Shown: positions 10,317 to 27,500 of the stretch, piece after piece
How positions within the stretch are numbered: position 1 is the stretch's first letter
How the letters are laid out: each line of letters opens with the position of its first letter
NCBI GenBank assembly: GCA_007449985.2
Contig: VIIQ02000185.1
Location: 42,501 to 106,500 of the forward strand
DNA: 64,000 nt
Reading direction: 5' to 3'
DNA from: Desmodesmus armatus
Lineage: Eukaryota; Chlorophyta; Chlorophyceae; Sphaeropleales; Scenedesmaceae
Notes under the pieces: model-generated
What the model was told of the DNA's origin: nothing
The model's database searches: none
Seen by the model: only the letters and a program-made list of their open reading frames with translations
Program-made: the position numbers and the translations under genes

Positions 10317-11744
10317 TCAGGGGCCGGACATCATGTCAACTCTCACCAAGCCCAACTTGCTGCAGAGACGTTGCCTCTCGGATCCGACTGAGTCAGATGT
10401 GGGCGCAACACTGCATGCAGGGGTGCAACTTGAGCCAGCAGCAGTACCGCAAGTCCATCCGTTGGCGGTTTCTTTTGTTGAGAGCCCTCAGCGGCTGGAA
10501 CAAAGCCCCTGCGAGACTTTAGTTCTGCAGGGAGCGCGATCACTGCACTGAGTGCAGCCACCGTACTAAGTGCAGATGCGGCATTGAGAGGCAATGTTGT
10601 GCCCCGTGCCCTATGAGCCTAGTTTGGCTCCAGAAAGGGCGGTCACTGAGGGGTGGCCCTGACCCAGTTTAGTAGTAGTATCAGCAATGATATGCTGCTG
10701 CCCTAGCAGCCTTGATGCAGATGACATGGCAGCCACTCAGACTGCCAGGGTGTTTTGCACACTGTGCCAGCTGCAGTGATTCATCCAAAGGTCCTACCAC
10801 TGGTGGCACCACCTGTGCTGGGGGTAGTTCAAACAGTTGTCTGCTTCTGAACTGGCAAGTTTGAATTCTCTGCGCTGAAGTGAGGCATTGTAGTAAGATC
10901 GCAGAGGCTGAAGCTGCCGTATCTGTCAACGGAAACTAGTGGATAGTGATGCATGTGCAGCTGAACCTAGACGAAGTGAGGCATTGGCGAGCTGTGGCAG
11001 AAGCTGCAACACTGTGCCAATTTGCACCGCTGGCTGCCTCAGTCCATGCTTTGTAGTGAGATTGCAGAGGCTGAAGCTGCCGTGTCCTTGCTTTGTCTCA
11101 TTCTCCGATGCTATACTCATCAGCTTCTGTTCCACCCAGCTGCCTTTTTGAAAAGCGACTGAAACAGGAAGCAGCACTCTTTTCACTGATCGCGTCTGAT
11201 ATGAGACATCAACCAGTCCAGACCATATATGATTGAGAACTTTACACTTGGTGTAATCTGATGTCCATGGGGGACATGCAGCACTCCTCTCTCAGCACAC
11301 ACTCCTCACAACAGCACTACATCCGGCAAAACCGCACGGCCACCAGGACACCCCTAAGCCCTGCCCACTGCCGCCGCCAGTTGACAGCAGCAGCGGCTCA
11401 AGGGCTGCAGGACAACTCAGTAAACCGCGCTGAGCACTCTCAACCACCCAGACTGGCCAAACTGTGCAAAACTGTACATGGTAGCTGCGTCCGACCACCC
11501 AGACCACCACTTTTTCACAGGGCTACTGACATGCAGGCAGCGACACCTGGCGATGCTCTTTTTGCGACACTCTGCTCAGGACCGCTGTTGCAACAACAGC
11601 ACATGGGTAGAACTCCAATCAGTCCCTCCTAGCAGGCACCAGCAAAAAGTCAACCAGGCATGCCTGAGGCTGGGTTCGAACCCCAGACCTCGGCGTCCAC
11701 AGGCAGCATTGCAAAAGGCACATTCAGAATGCAGCAGCAGCAGC
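10317..11744. other. Intergenic, with short repeats
   Basis: Contains two copies of a ~30-bp repeat (10891-10920 and 11053-11082; a third at 38263). A tRNA T-arm-like palindrome lies at about 11680-11697 (CTGGG-TTCGAAC-CCCAG on the plus strand), but no matching acceptor stem, D arm or anticodon arm could be drawn. No protein gene is supported. Confidence 0.35.
10891..11082 (+). repeat. Dispersed ~30-bp repeat, two copies
   Basis: GTAGTAAGATCGCAGAGGCT (continuing GAAGCTGCCG) at 10891-10920 and a near-identical GTAGTGAGATTGCAGAGGCT block at 11053-11082. Both are preceded at some distance by a GAAGTGAGGCATTG motif (10879, 10974). A third copy lies at 38263-38289 in the hydroxylase gene. Confidence 0.7.
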
Positions 11745-16156
<4,412 letters not shown>

Positions 16157-18553
16157 CCTGCTGCTGTGTCTCTGCGGTATATGACTGCAGGACCAAAGGT
16201 GGAGCTCAATTGGGCTTGCCTCGCTTTAGATAGACCGAGGGAGGGCCGTGGGGCTTAGGGCTTGTGTTACGCGAGTGACGCACAGATCGGCCAATTGTTT
16301 GCACGATAGCTTTGCAATTTCTGTATATTAGATGTTATCATGGCCAGCGGGGCTGCAGTCCTCACAAATCGCGTGCACATAAGGATCTAACCAACCAATC
16401 AGCTTCCTTTCAGCTTTTGCAAAAGCAATTCTGCTGTCTCGTGATGGAATGCTCTTGCTTCGGCACAATTGCACCATTCCGTTGTTGATGTGGCGGAGCA
16501 GCAGCACAGGTCGGTGGGTCCACACCACCACTGCAGATTGCTCAATTCTGCACAGATATCCAACCATCCCTGCCTTGCTTGGGCCTATTGACCAGAACAC
16601 ATCTGCTCTGTCCTTACAAACCAGCTTCTCTTGCATATATATTTTGTGTGTTGCATTCTGGGTCCAAGCACCGTACTTGTATGCAGCCTGCAAGCACCGC
16701 ATGCACATGACCGTCCACGTTTTGCTGATGCAGCAACCACATAGTCCACTTCAAATGTAAATCCTGACCGATTACACTGCTCCCTTTGAGTTCACGCCAA
16801 TGCACACAACACAACACAGCTGGCAGGAGGGCGAATCCTGCCACAGCTGCTGCTTGCCAGAGATCCCTGCGGGCTGCCAGCGCTTTGCTGCAAGCTGAAC
16901 AACACACAAACACCACACCTGCACCTTGCCATCCAATACCCCAGCACACCCATGCACCCAACCTCCACACACCACATGTAACCGCAGTTGCTGCTGCATC
17001 TGCCTGCCTCAAGCAAGGAGTCCGATTGCAAAGTGTGGCAGTCCGGCCCACTTTAACCCCACCATGCGCGCGCATGGAGTATGCCGCACAGGTTCCACAC
17101 AGAGCTCAGCTCTATGGTCAGCAACTACTGGTTGCTACGCTGCTGCAGGAAGGGCCTTGCCGACCGCACAACACAGAGCACACCACAGCCCGGAAGAAAG
17201 AATTTGATGGCTAGTCTGCCAAAAGGCATGAGGCCAAGCAGCACCCATCGCTGCGTCAGGAATTTGAGAGTGTTTACTAACAAGGGGTTGCAGCTTTACA
17301 GAAGGGGGTTGCTCACGAATCCAACTTGTGCACATACATTTGCAAGCGCTGCTCAGCACACTGCAGGCTACTGAAGCAGCTGCATCCGGGCATGTTCAAT
17401 CAGCCAATGAGCAAGCCGCCGCTGTCAGCCACACTGCTGCAGTGTGTAACCTCACAAGGCAGCCTAGGTGCATGGGCTAGTCCGGCTTCAAGGCAAAAAT
17501 CAAAGCACCATCAACAACACACAAACAGCACTGCCACGTGCACATCACCTGCGGCCATTACATACTCACCTGCTGCCTTCAAAGCAGCTGCTGCTGCATT
17601 TCACCCCTGCTGCTACTGCTGCTATGGCTTCCGCTGCCACATCATTTTGGGTCCCAACCCAGCACCACATTGCTGCCATCAAACACAAAACCGAGTAGGA
17701 GACACTCACTTGTGCACCCAAAAACCTGCGCAGCCTGCAGGGTACTGATGGTGACTCATGACACAATGCCCCTACCACAGACCGAGACTGCCAGCCAGAA
17801 GTTCACTGAGCCAGCCACCCGGAAACACCCATCAACCGCGCACACTGCATCTCCGCATAAAAAAAGGGCATGCACACACGCACCCAGACACCGACAACAA
17901 GCCACTGCAACCAACAACACAAGCAAGCCCGCTGCTACACTGCTGCTGCGCATGCGCGCATGAACCTGCCCCCAACCTTTCGACCCCTGCTATGCAACAC
18001 GCTGCATACTTTTATCGCCCGGACACAATCACAATATTGCCTGCCGTCAGGACGGAAAAACTTGTGCAGGTGTGTTGCCCAAGGCTTGAACCCCTGCTTG
18101 CATTTTGCATGGGGTGACTGCCACAGTTGCAGCAGCACTAGCTGTCCACAGCACCCAACGACATTCAACATATATCAGGAGAGCATAACAGTGAGGTGGT
18201 GCTCGCCACAATGACAACATAGAAGTGCCACGCCTCGCCAAAAAGAAGCCGCCATGCCGAAAAAGTATGCCACCACTACTTGCTGCGCCAGCTGGGCACA
18301 CCACTACAACCATAGCAGCTGCTTGGAAAGCTCGATGCCTATGCTTTGTGCAGCAGCTTGGGGCTTGTCGCTGCACCTGTCACCACTGTCCCCACCACCT
18401 GGAAGGGAGATGTCCACTTGCCTTCCAAAGCAGTGGTTCTGGACACCAACAAAACCCCCAGCATCCGGGAGATACTTGCGCATGCTGCTGTCGCATCAGC
18501 AACAACACGATGCAGCCCAAAAAAACCCCTTGCAGACAGCCCTGTCTACACTC
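16157..18553. other. Intergenic: GAPDH promoter and SMP-gene 3' flank
   Basis: Immediately upstream of GAPDH lies a 126-codon open frame on the minus strand (16708-16328, starting MCMRCLQAAYKYGAWTQ and ending SPAGHDNI). Its amino-acid balance is more protein-like than the low-complexity frames around it, and GCTTGCAG just inside its start could be an acceptor. It has no recognisable family. The rest (CA-rich, many AGC triplets) shows nothing supportable. Confidence 0.25.
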
Positions 18554-21500
18554 TCACAGCCCGCCCGAGTCCCCACCACCACCACTGCCCCCCTGGCCCA
18601 GCCACCAGGACAGCACCGCCAGCGTCATCACAGGGAGCTGAGTCACCAAGCTGCTGACCCCCTCACCCCCATTGCTGCCTCCAGCCGCAGCCCCGGCAGC
18701 ACTGGCAGCATCAGGCGCCGCCGCGCCCACTGCTGCCACCACAGCCGCCACAGCCGCCGCCGCGGTGTCACTGCTGCCAGCCTCTTTCGCCGCATCCCCG
18801 ACAGCAGCAGATGCATCCCCTGCGCCTGCCGCCGCTGCCACAGCCGCAGCAGCAGCAGCGGCGGCAGCGTCGGCATCCCCGCCGCTGTCCCCGAGCCCGG
18901 CAATCCTGTAAGCCACCACGGCCAGCAGCCCGATGGCCACACTGAGCAAGAAGCAGAGCAGCATGAGCCAGCTACGGTCGTTGCGCTCCACCGTACGGGC
19001 CCACAGGTTCTCCAAATGGTCCTCCTTGCTGCGCCAGGCATCCTCCTTCAGCTTGGCTACCTCCCGTGCGATCTCCTCGATCGGGAGGTCGGCAGGGATT
19101 ACGATCGCCTCGACAGGCTTACTGCCGTCGTCTGCTGCGTTGGCACCACCCCCCGACTCTGCGTCGTCGCTGCTGCTGCCACCCAGGCCGGGCACCCAGG
19201 AGAGGTCGGTGACAACAGACCACCAGGGTTTCTGCTCCTTGTCCTTCTGGCCCTTCTCCTTATCCTTCTGCTGCTGCTCGCTGTCGTCCGCACCCTCCTG
19301 CCCGTCTGCTGCAGGGCTCTCCGCACCCTCTGCTGCAGGTCCCCCTTCGAGCCCCGCTGCTTGCCCTTCTTTTCGTCCGGCTTTTTCGCCACCCCTGGCA
19401 GCGACCGGATGAAGTCATTGTCCAGCAGCTGGGAGTACCAGTGACCCTGGGACTGCGCCAGCGGCTCTGCTATGACCAGAGTGCTGGGTGGCTCCGGGTG
19501 CTGCTGCTCAATGCTGTCTGCATCAGCGTCCACCGCAGCAGCAGCCTCACCGTCCTTACTGCTGCTGCTTCGGTCTTTGCTACCGCCTGGCAGGTACTGG
19601 ATGAGGGGAGCCCACCAGGCCTTTGGCTCTTCCTGCATTCGCTGCTGCTGCTTGGAGGTGCCCTTGCGCCGTGAGGGGTCCTTCTGCACTGCCGGCTGCT
19701 TCGCAGCAGCAACAGCGCCCAAGGCAGCAGCAGCGCCAGCGCCCGAAGCGGCAGCAGGAGCAGGAGGAGGCGATGCCCCGTTGCTGCTGCCGTCACCAAC
19801 ATCAGCAGCAGTGACGCCGTCAGCAGCAGCAGCAGCAGCAGCACCAGCGGCAGCAGCAGACGCTTCTGCTGCTGTCTTGCCGCCTGGGAGGCCAGTGCCC
19901 TCCTCATCCCAGATGCTGTACTCGCTGGCAAAGTCACGGAATGAATGCTGCCCACTGCTGCTGCTGCTGCTGGCGGCTGCACCATTGCTGCCGCCAAGGT
20001 CCACACTGCTGCCGCTGCTGCCAGCTGCCATATGGTGCTGGTAGTCAGCAAGAGCAGAGTCCACTGCTGCTGCTGCAGCTGCCACCTCTCCCTCAGACAT
20101 GCTGCTGACAGTAGCACCAGCACCGTTGGCGGGCGCGGCAGGCAGAGAACCATACGCAGCCGGCCCATCAGGGCCCAGCACTGCCGTGGCAGATGAACCC
20201 CTGCCCCCGCTGCTGCTGCTGCTGCCAGCGCCACCGCTGCCGACAGCAGCACGCCATGCCCTGCTGCCGCCACTGCTGCCACCACTGCTGCCGGCGGCTG
20301 CTTCAAGGTCAACACTGGTCAGGCTGGCTGAAGCTGTGACCGTGGCTGTAGGCGTGGCTGTGGCGGTTGCGTTGAGGGACTTGAGTGCGTCTGCTGTTGC
20401 TGCTGCTGCCTTGAGGGTCTCCTGCTGCAGCTTGGCCTCTGCTGGTGAGCCGGATGTGAGGGCGGCCAGCTCAGCAACTGCAGCCTCCATGCGGCGAGAC
20501 CTGCAGGCACACAGGGGCAACTTTCGATGACATTGACATAGTAATGAGTCATCACAAACACCGCGGTGCCCCATCAGGCCCTTGCACAGGAGATGCCTCT
20601 TGGTTCTACCCAAGGGCCTGACTGACTGACAGCCAGTCACCAAGACAAGGCGACATAAAGGCATTGACTCATGAAAGCACATACAGAGCCTTGCCGCACG
20701 TGGTGGCGTGAACAAAAAGAAGGGCAGGAGACTTTCTCTGTGGCCCGGCACAGATGGAGGGGGAAGCAAAGGAAAGCGACAAATGGGCCAGGCAGCAGCA
20801 AACACATATGCAAAGCGACACAAAACGCACACGAGAACACCTGCCACATGTGAAGGGCAAGAACCAACACGACCACTCCTGTACACCATGCCCCCTGCCG
20901 ACTCACTTCTCCAGTATGTTGACCACCGCCTGCTGTGCGCGCGCAACTGCTTCAGACTCATCCTCCTCTGAACTGCTGTCACTCAAAGCATCCGCCGGAA
21001 GAGTGACCGTCATATCAACAGGCTTCTGCTGCTGCGCAACTGCTGCTGCTGCTGCCGCTGCATCCGCCTTTGCTGCTTCAGCGGCCGCCGCTGCTTCGCG
21101 CTCCACAGCCGCCGCCGCAGCCGCCGCGGCTGCTGCATCACGTGCCGCCGCCGCTGCTGCCTCCCGCTGCTTGTCGGCTGGCTTCTTCCCGTTGCTGCTG
21201 CTGCTACCCCTGCTCGTGCTACGCACACGCACAGCCATCCGAGCTTCTAGCGCCTCAGCTAGCGCAGTCTCCCGCTCCCGACGCTGCCGCGCAACAGCGT
21301 CCGACACAGCCTTTGCCGCGTTCGACTGCCGCTCCTCCGCGCTGTCCCCATACCCGCGCCGGCCGCCGCTGCTGCCGCCGTCCGCAGCCGCCGCCGCCGC
21401 CTCCTGCTGCTCGCTGCCCTCTTTCTTCCCGTCTCCCTTCTCCCCCCGTGGCGGCGGCAGCATCAGCGGCTGCTGCTGCTGCTGGCCCAGCCCGTCAGCG

Positions 21501-24500
21501 ACGCTGCTGAGGGCTGCAGCACCAGCTTCCTTTGCCGCCTGTGCCGTGCGCGCAGCAGCACGAGCCGCCGCAGCTTTAGTCATCGCTATGGCTGATATGG
21601 CGGCAGACGCGGCGACGGCTGCCCTGCTGCTTGCTGCTGCTGCGCTGCGAATGTCGGTGATGGTGTCGTCTTGCTGCACCATGGTGCGTGCATACTCCTG
21701 AGCCTCACGGAAGCCAGAGTCCTGCAGGATGGTGAAGGCACAAAACAGCCACACATGAGGGATATCAGCTGGTGCGTTGTTGGTCTGTCGACAACATGCA
21801 CATCGTATGCGTAGGGCATACTCCTGAGCTTCACGGAAGCCAGAGTCCTGCGGAGTGGTACAGGCGCTGGATAGCAACAGATAGCAACAGAAGAAAGAAA
21901 GCGATGGGTGCGCTGGCAGAGGCGCTAGAGCTGGCAAACAACACGCTTGTATGCTCGTGCGGGTGATGGTAACTAGAGTCCTGCAGGATGGTGAGAACGC
22001 AAGATAGCAACAAAGTCGCCAGTTGGTGTGGAGTTGGTTTGTCGATGATCTGATAGCATGCACCTGCAGGTCACAGAAACCGGGTTCCACCCACCCACCT
22101 GTTCGTCGTCCTCGAACACCTTGAAGGACACATCCAGCAGCACCTCCCCCTGCGCCTGCTGCCCGGGGTTGACCGGCTCCAAAGGGAGGCTGACAGTCAT
22201 CTTGCCATCACGGGGGATGTTGGTCAGCGGCAGGGTGGCCTTGCCTACCTTGGGCCGGCCAGTGAGGGAGCTGTCGTTGACATACACCTCCAGCACCTGT
22301 GTTGCGAAGGGGTTGTATGTATTTTGCAGAGATTGAGTTGATACATCATCATGTTTGAGTTTGATTTTGTGTGTGTGAAGTGGCAGCGTAGCCTTGCCAA
22401 CCTTGGGCCGGCCAATGGCTGTCGTTGACATACACCTCCTGGGCAGGCATTGGGAGTAAGGGGTGCGTGCATAAGTATGGGAGCGGGTTTGACCAAGGGG
22501 AGGTGCACTTGCTGTGACCGTGTTAAGACCTTGGGCCTGTCAGGAAGGTGGCTGTTGTTTGGCATACAACTCCAGCACCTGGAGTGTGATTGGGCCATGT
22601 CTTCTGGACCAAACTTTAAGCTGCCTGCCCACCCACGGCCCCAGCAAAATTAAGACACAATCCCTCACACACCCTGCACCACACCACACCAGCAAATCAC
22701 CCCACTGCCCACCTGCTTCTCTGGGTCTTCCACCAAGAACTGCACCTCCTGATTCCACACTGGCGCCCCATGCCTGCTGGCCGTGCTGGTCTCGCTGTCC
22801 CTCCTGCTGGCCACCACCTGCTGACCCAGCACCAGCCGCACCCACGGGTTGGACTGCCACGGCAGACCCCACACAGGGAGGTCACGGCCCCCACGCAGCA
22901 GCACTGTCAGCTCACCCTGTGAGAGCGTAAGGGAAAGTGAACTTCTCAGTGAAGAGTGAGAGATGGTAGTGTGACGTAACACACCCAAGGGAGAACTGCC
23001 AAGGCAGGCGGGAGCGGGGTCAATGCAACACCAAGCGCTGGCCTGCAACTATACTGCCAAACCACTAGGTCAGCTAGCGGCAAGTGCAGATACTGTGCAA
23101 CTGCAAAAGCAGCAGACACTGCGCTGTATCTTGCTGTGACGTGCTGGGCTGGGACACACTGCACTGTCCCGTCCTGTTCCATCAGATGACGGCAGCAAGA
23201 CCTGCTGACAGTAGTGCTGCAGCAGTCTCACACTCACCCTGAACAGCTCAGGCAGGCTGATGCCTCCTGCTGCTGCCTGTGGGCCCAGGGGCAGCGCAGC
23301 CAGCAGCGCCTGCTCCAACGAGTCAACCTGATGGACAGCAGCAGCAGCAGCAGCAGCAACATTGACAGCCACACCACATAAAAAAACAGCAAAAGCAGGC
23401 ATAATGCTTATTTGGGGTGATGTACGGGATCTGGCCCTACTTGCTGTGCCACAGAGCTATCCGATGCTGGCCACTATGCACACACCAACGAAACTCCAAC
23501 TCTATATCTGGCTGGCACGGAGTCAACGCGCCACTTCCCTCCAAACCCCAAGCACCGTCTACCGCTGAAGACTGCTACACTCCCGATGGCTGCGCCATTC
23601 ACCCACCTGCAGCACTGCGCTGGCCATTGCCTTCAGGATGGTGCTGGCCCGCTACACCCACACTTTCGTGTCATGGCCACCAAAACACCCACACCCACGC
23701 ATGCACACATGCACAAACAGTCAGAGCACATCTTTCACCCGCTGTTCACCTGCAGCACTGCACTGGCCACAGCCCTCATGAAGGTGTCTCGCCCACTACA
23801 CCCACACTTTCGTGTTTCTCCCACCCACACGCTTACACCCACACTTTCAACCATGCACAAACAGTCAGGATGTCCTCCACCCCCGCACCTGCAGCACTGC
23901 ACTGGCCACTGCCCTCATGATGGTGTCTCGCCCCACCGCTGCCTCCGCAATGCTTGTCACGCTGGGGGGGATGCTGATCTCCAACCGCTGGGGCAGAACC
24001 ATCAGCCCGGGGAGGTCCACAGTCAGCAGCCGGTTCAGCAGGTTCTGCAGTAGTGTGCAACAAAGAAGGAGAACAGACAGCTTTCATTGTCAGCATGGCA
24101 TGACACAGCATGAATGATGCAACTCATATAACAGCACAGCATGGCTCTGTTTGGCCAGGCACAACAAATGGGGTTGCGCAAGCAGTGATGAGAGGAGTAA
24201 AAAGGTGTGATGTGCAGCTCAGGCAGCCATCTTGGCTTCAGCAACAAACAGGGATGATGCATGTACAGTCCACCAGCTTTCCGGCAGTCGACTCCAAACT
24301 TACCTGCAGCACCGGAATGCGCATCAGCCTGACCCTGTTGTAGGGTGACAGCTGCACCTTCACTGCTGGTGGCCCCACAAACGCAACGCTGATGGTGCCG
24401 ATCCATGGGCACATGGGCGCAAGGCGCAGCTTGAGCCACAATGCACACTGCACGTCCAGGTCTGACACCAACACTGGGATCTTGAATCGCCAGCGCCCTT

Positions 24501-27500
24501 GGCCTGCGGTGATCAGAGCAAGCAGGTAACCACAGGTCGGTAGTCAGTTGTCAGGTTGGTGTCAACTACAGGGAGTTGGGTCAACTTTCGCCTACTGGAG
24601 TTGGTCAACGGGGGCTTGCCACAGTCGTGAGCCGGGCATGCTGCCTGGCATTCAGGTTGGCGTCAAGGAAGGCGTCGATGACAACGACCTGGACCCCACT
24701 ACAGCACTGCATCGTGCTGCATTGTACTACACTGTACGTACTGCACTGTACCTTCTGCATTGTACAGCACTGTGCGTACTGCACCGTACTGCACTGTGCA
24801 TACTGCACAGCATGTTGGCTTTACAGGAACTGGCTCAACAAAAACCTGAGCAACCCACAAGGGAGCCAGAGGCTCATATAGGTTGCAGTGTCACCCAGCT
24901 CCAGCATCAGCAGCAGGCGCGCCCCCGCAGTATATCGCAGGACTGCGTCAAGGAAGCGCCCCCCACTACAGCACATCATTGTATCGCACTGCACGTACTG
25001 CACTGCACTGCACAGCTTTGTTGAAAAGCACTTACCCAGCTCGAGCATCAGCAGCAGGCGTGCACCCCCAGTGTATCGCAGGTCCACCACCCCCGTGAGG
25101 TCGCTGTCCTTCCTGCTGTTGCGGCGCCGCATGTTGGAGAAGTAGGGCGCCTCGTGGTCCAGTGTGAGCTCAACGATGCGCAGCCGCAGTAGCCACGCAG
25201 GGGAGGAGTCAGGCTGCAGAGCAAGGCAGTAAACAGGGACAAGCGGCGGGGTCAAATCCAGTGTCAATCGTGTGAGACAAGACAGCAGTGTAGTTCAAAC
25301 CGCAGTGGTCGCATGAGGCTCAATGATACACTATCTCAGGGAAACACCTGCGCACACTGTAGCAGGTCAAGCTGCAGTAGGTCATGAAAGAGCCTTCCTT
25401 GCCGCATTGCCCGCTTGAAGCCCACGAAGGAACCACCCACCACCCCTCCTCACCCACCCTTTCGAACAACCGCGGAGCACCGCACCTTTCATACAACCAC
25501 ATCCCCGCCTTCCTCAAGCCCCATGCCGCTGACAAAGCATGCATGTCAAGTGTCAGCACAAGCACACTCACCGAGATCAGTCCATCAAAGACTGGCTGCA
25601 GCAGGTCGGTGATCAGCGCGCCCCTTTGCCGCTTCACCTGATTGAAGCCTGCAGATTGTGCCACCCACCGCTCCGCACCACCCACCCATCGAAAAAGCCC
25701 CAAACAGCCTCAAACAACCACATCCCCGCCTTCTTCAAGCGCCAAGCCACTGACAAAGCATGCATTTCAATCGTCAGCACCAGCACACTCACCGAGATCA
25801 GTCCATCAAACACCGGCTGCAGCAGGTCGGTGATCCAGCGCATCCCCTTGCCGCCCCACCCAACCCAAACCTCCCATTTCAGACCTCCATAACCATTACA
25901 CCCACCACACCCTACCAATCACCCTCCTGAACAGCCTCAAGCCCATCACGCCCCACCACCTTCCCTGCTAAAAGCCCCAACAAGGGCACACTTGAAGGTC
26001 GTGTGTCCTTTGAGTGAGCGTGACACAAAGGCACGCCTAGGGGGAAACCCAACTCACCGAAATCAGTCCATCAAACACCGGCTGCAGCAGGTCAGTAATC
26101 CAGCGCTCCAGGCCCCGCTGGTACACCCGCCAGATCTTCCTGAAGCACATATTGACCCACTCAACACTCTCGCCAGGAGCCTTCTGCACAACTGCAGTCA
26201 TGGCTGCCCGATCTGGATGTAGGAAAACATAGTAACAGAAGGCACCAGGAGGCACACAGCAGCAGCAGACAAATGGCAGCAAGCTTACTGACTGAAGCTG
26301 CGCGGAGCACAGCAGCCATGCCCCTGCTCTGATGGGGTTCGTGCAATGAATGCACACGGCGGGACTACCTGCACCAGTACTGCCTCATAGCTACATAGCT
26401 GAACTGAAATTTACCCCAAATCAGCGTCACACTAAAGACCCAACGCTTGCATGCCGAAGTAGAGGTACAGAGTGTGCACCCAAAGTCACGCTCAGCGCCA
26501 CTGTAACCTTGGTGGCAGCTGCAAAAGCACGCCTTTCTCACACTAAGATGCTAGTGGTTCCTCACCTGATGCAGCACTGCTCCCATTGCTGTACGCACTA
26601 CTGCTGCTGCTGCTGCTGCTGGCATCGCTGCCAGCTCGGGACATCGGCCGCCCGTTGCCCCCAAGCGCCCGCCCACCCGACTGCCCCCACGCGTCCGGTG
26701 ACTCCGGTATCCGATCCGAAGTGCTGCTGCCGAAGCTGCTGCTGCGGTCAAATCCCTCACTACTGCTGCTGCCGCCCAAGTTCAGGGAAACCCCGAGGGT
26801 GCGTTGCAGCCAGCTATCAAGGCTGGCAAGGGCTCGCCGCGCCCACAGCGTCCGAAGCAGCAGCACTAGCAGCAGCTGCGCTCCGAGTGTCAGCACGACG
26901 CCCAACAGCACGCTTCGCATGCTGGCCCTGCGGGGGGAGGGGGGGGACCAAGAAGGCCAGGGATAGTGAGGTCACGGGCAGCACATGGTTGGATACCATC
27001 GGAAGCACCCGCACAAGGTTGTAGCTTGCTCAAACATGCTGCATCACCACCCAGCGATATGCTGAACACCACTGCTACCGTGAATTGTGTTTTCAGTCCC
27101 CCCCCCCCATGCCGGCAGACCAGTAAGCTTGCACCCCACAATCCCCAGCCAAACTGGCAGCTGCGAGCCGCAACCTGCGTCCAGAGCAGGGCGAGTCTGT
27201 GGTGTGCACACGACTGCCCAACCACAAACACACAAACAGCTTGCATGCCCGCCACTCACCCAATGGCAGGTGTCCATGTGCCGCCACCCACAGCAGCTGC
27301 TGCTGCTCCTGCTATAATGAGCCTGCCCCTACTCAGCTGCTGCTGCTCCCGCTCGCCCCGCCTGCTGCTGCCTGGCCGCTGCCAACACCGAGGCGCACCC
27401 AGTCCTGCACCCAGGCCTACAGGACCTAGGTACCCCCAGCCTGGCGCTGCTGCCGCCGCTGCCGCTGCTGCCATTGCTGCCGCAGCTGCCGCCGGCGGCG

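Noticed and set aside
11660..11710. tRNA-like T arm (CTGGG-TTCGAAC-CCCAG)
   Set aside because: No D arm, anticodon arm or acceptor stem could be matched on either strand; at most a tRNA-derived fragment.
19099..19340. Arg-rich continuation (RRIRRRARRTRSRNPGG) of the long SMP-gene frame as the true C-terminus
   Set aside because: The alternative frame gives Glu/Lys/Gln-rich sequence matching the rest of the spacer, a second WW motif and a transmembrane helix; a one-base indel explains the switch.
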